Shown: piece by piece, positions 63,627 through 64,000 of the stretch
Numbering within the stretch: position 1 is the first letter of the stretch
Layout of the letters: every line of letters begins with the position of its first letter
Assembly (NCBI RefSeq): GCF_000953135.1
Contig: NZ_LN614827.1
Location: 186,001-250,000 of the forward strand
Length of the DNA: 64,000 nt
Reading direction: 5' to 3'
DNA from: Legionella fallonii LLAP-10
Lineage (GTDB): Bacteria; Pseudomonadota; Gammaproteobacteria; Legionellales; Legionellaceae
Position numbers and translations under genes: made by a program
The notes under the pieces: generated by a model
What the model saw: only the letters and a program-made list of their open reading frames with translations
What the model was told of the DNA's origin: nothing
Databases searched by the model: none

Positions 63627-64000
63627 ATGGACAGAGCACAAAATGATGACATTGGAATATTAAAATCAATTTGGAAAAAAAATGAGGCGGGCGTTTGGAT
63701 GGTGCACGACATTCAAGGCATTGATCTAAAACCACAAGAAGGTTTTAAGAAAGATTATTTCAAAATTAAGAATGAGGGGAACATGATGACCCCAAAGCCA
63801 GGGCCTATTATGGAAGATTTCTTTGCTACGTTTGGCACCACAGAGTTTCTAGTTCGACAAAGCATTGTACCTGTGATTGCTTGGAACGATGGTGATGAAG
63901 AAGTGCAATGCATTGGTACAGGCTTTTTCATCAGCGCATCTGGTATATTAATGACAGCCGGTCACGTTCTTCGCGACCCTGTTGATGAAAAATATACTAA
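63627..64000 (+). CDS. trypsin-like serine protease, partial
   Basis: The first 124 codons of a gene cut off by the right edge. After about 85 residues without recognisable motif comes CIGTGFFISASGILMTAGHVL, the trypsin-fold signature whose His (TAGHVL) belongs to the catalytic triad; Asp and Ser lie beyond the window. Similar stand-alone trypsin domains often occur in accessory DNA. Confidence 0.72.
   Translation, partial: MDRAQNDDIGILKSIWKKNEAGVWMVHDIQGIDLKPQEGFKKDYFKIKNEGNMMTPKPGPIMEDFFATFGTTEFLVRQSIVPVIAWNDGDEEVQCIGTGFFISASGILMTAGHVLRDPVDEKYT

Overview
The window looks like a chromosome segment from a Legionella-type gammaproteobacterium. The base composition is moderately AT-rich. It carries a DotI/IcmL-like protein, a RocC-type ProQ/FinO RNA chaperone, several large proteins with the look of Dot/Icm effectors (eukaryote-like catalytic motifs, Glu-rich C-termini, one PmrA-type box), and the tkt-gap-pgk-pyk cluster. 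The genus is inferred from gene content; the species cannot be told.

Layout. 1-3863: glycine cleavage operon on the minus strand (gcvT, gcvH, gcvPA, a YciI-like gene, gcvPB running off the left edge). 4023-5275: a strongly folded leader RNA before a DUF3592 membrane gene, an IcmL-like gene, and a candidate small RNA. 5625-8673: a fused double-permease ABC importer with its ATPase. 8889-16761: dsbA, cytochrome c4, engB, an aldo/keto reductase, a valine-catabolism cluster (mmsA, mmsB, acs), and a dodecin-like gene. 17052-31461: an effector-rich stretch interleaved with dapB and rocC. It has an 812-residue protein with a CX5R phosphatase signature, a 407-residue protein with a kinase-like catalytic loop, and a 2301-residue SecA-like ATPase under a near-consensus PmrA box. 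The SecA-like gene is bracketed by a direct repeat of the pyk 3' end. 31748-37409: pyk, pgk, gap, tkt, transcribed tkt to pyk. 37740-41235: a membrane protein of unknown function and oligopeptidase A.

41416-41829 is ssrA (tmRNA). Its 3' end is the attachment site of a genomic island running to about 58015. The island has a P4-type integrase, a single-chain type ISP restriction-modification enzyme, an AlpA-type regulator, a primase/helicase with a 9-bp tandem repeat near its start, a zinc-ribbon protein, a DUF2779 nuclease, a RhuM-like/Doc pair and two exported pentapeptide-repeat proteins. This reads as a P4-satellite-like defence island.

58016-64000 is further accessory DNA: an AlbA/RecG-like gene interrupted by two in-frame TGA codons, a TetR/short-chain dehydrogenase pair, a short HEPN-like gene, an inverted pair of palindromic repeats, and the start of a trypsin-like protease gene.

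Most unusual signals: the PmrA box plus pyk-derived repeats around the SecA-like giant; the CX5R and kinase-like effector candidates; the 12-bp-stem leader at 4023-4099; the four-hairpin candidate sRNA at 5155-5268; the 19-codon tmRNA tag; and the doubly TGA-interrupted gene.
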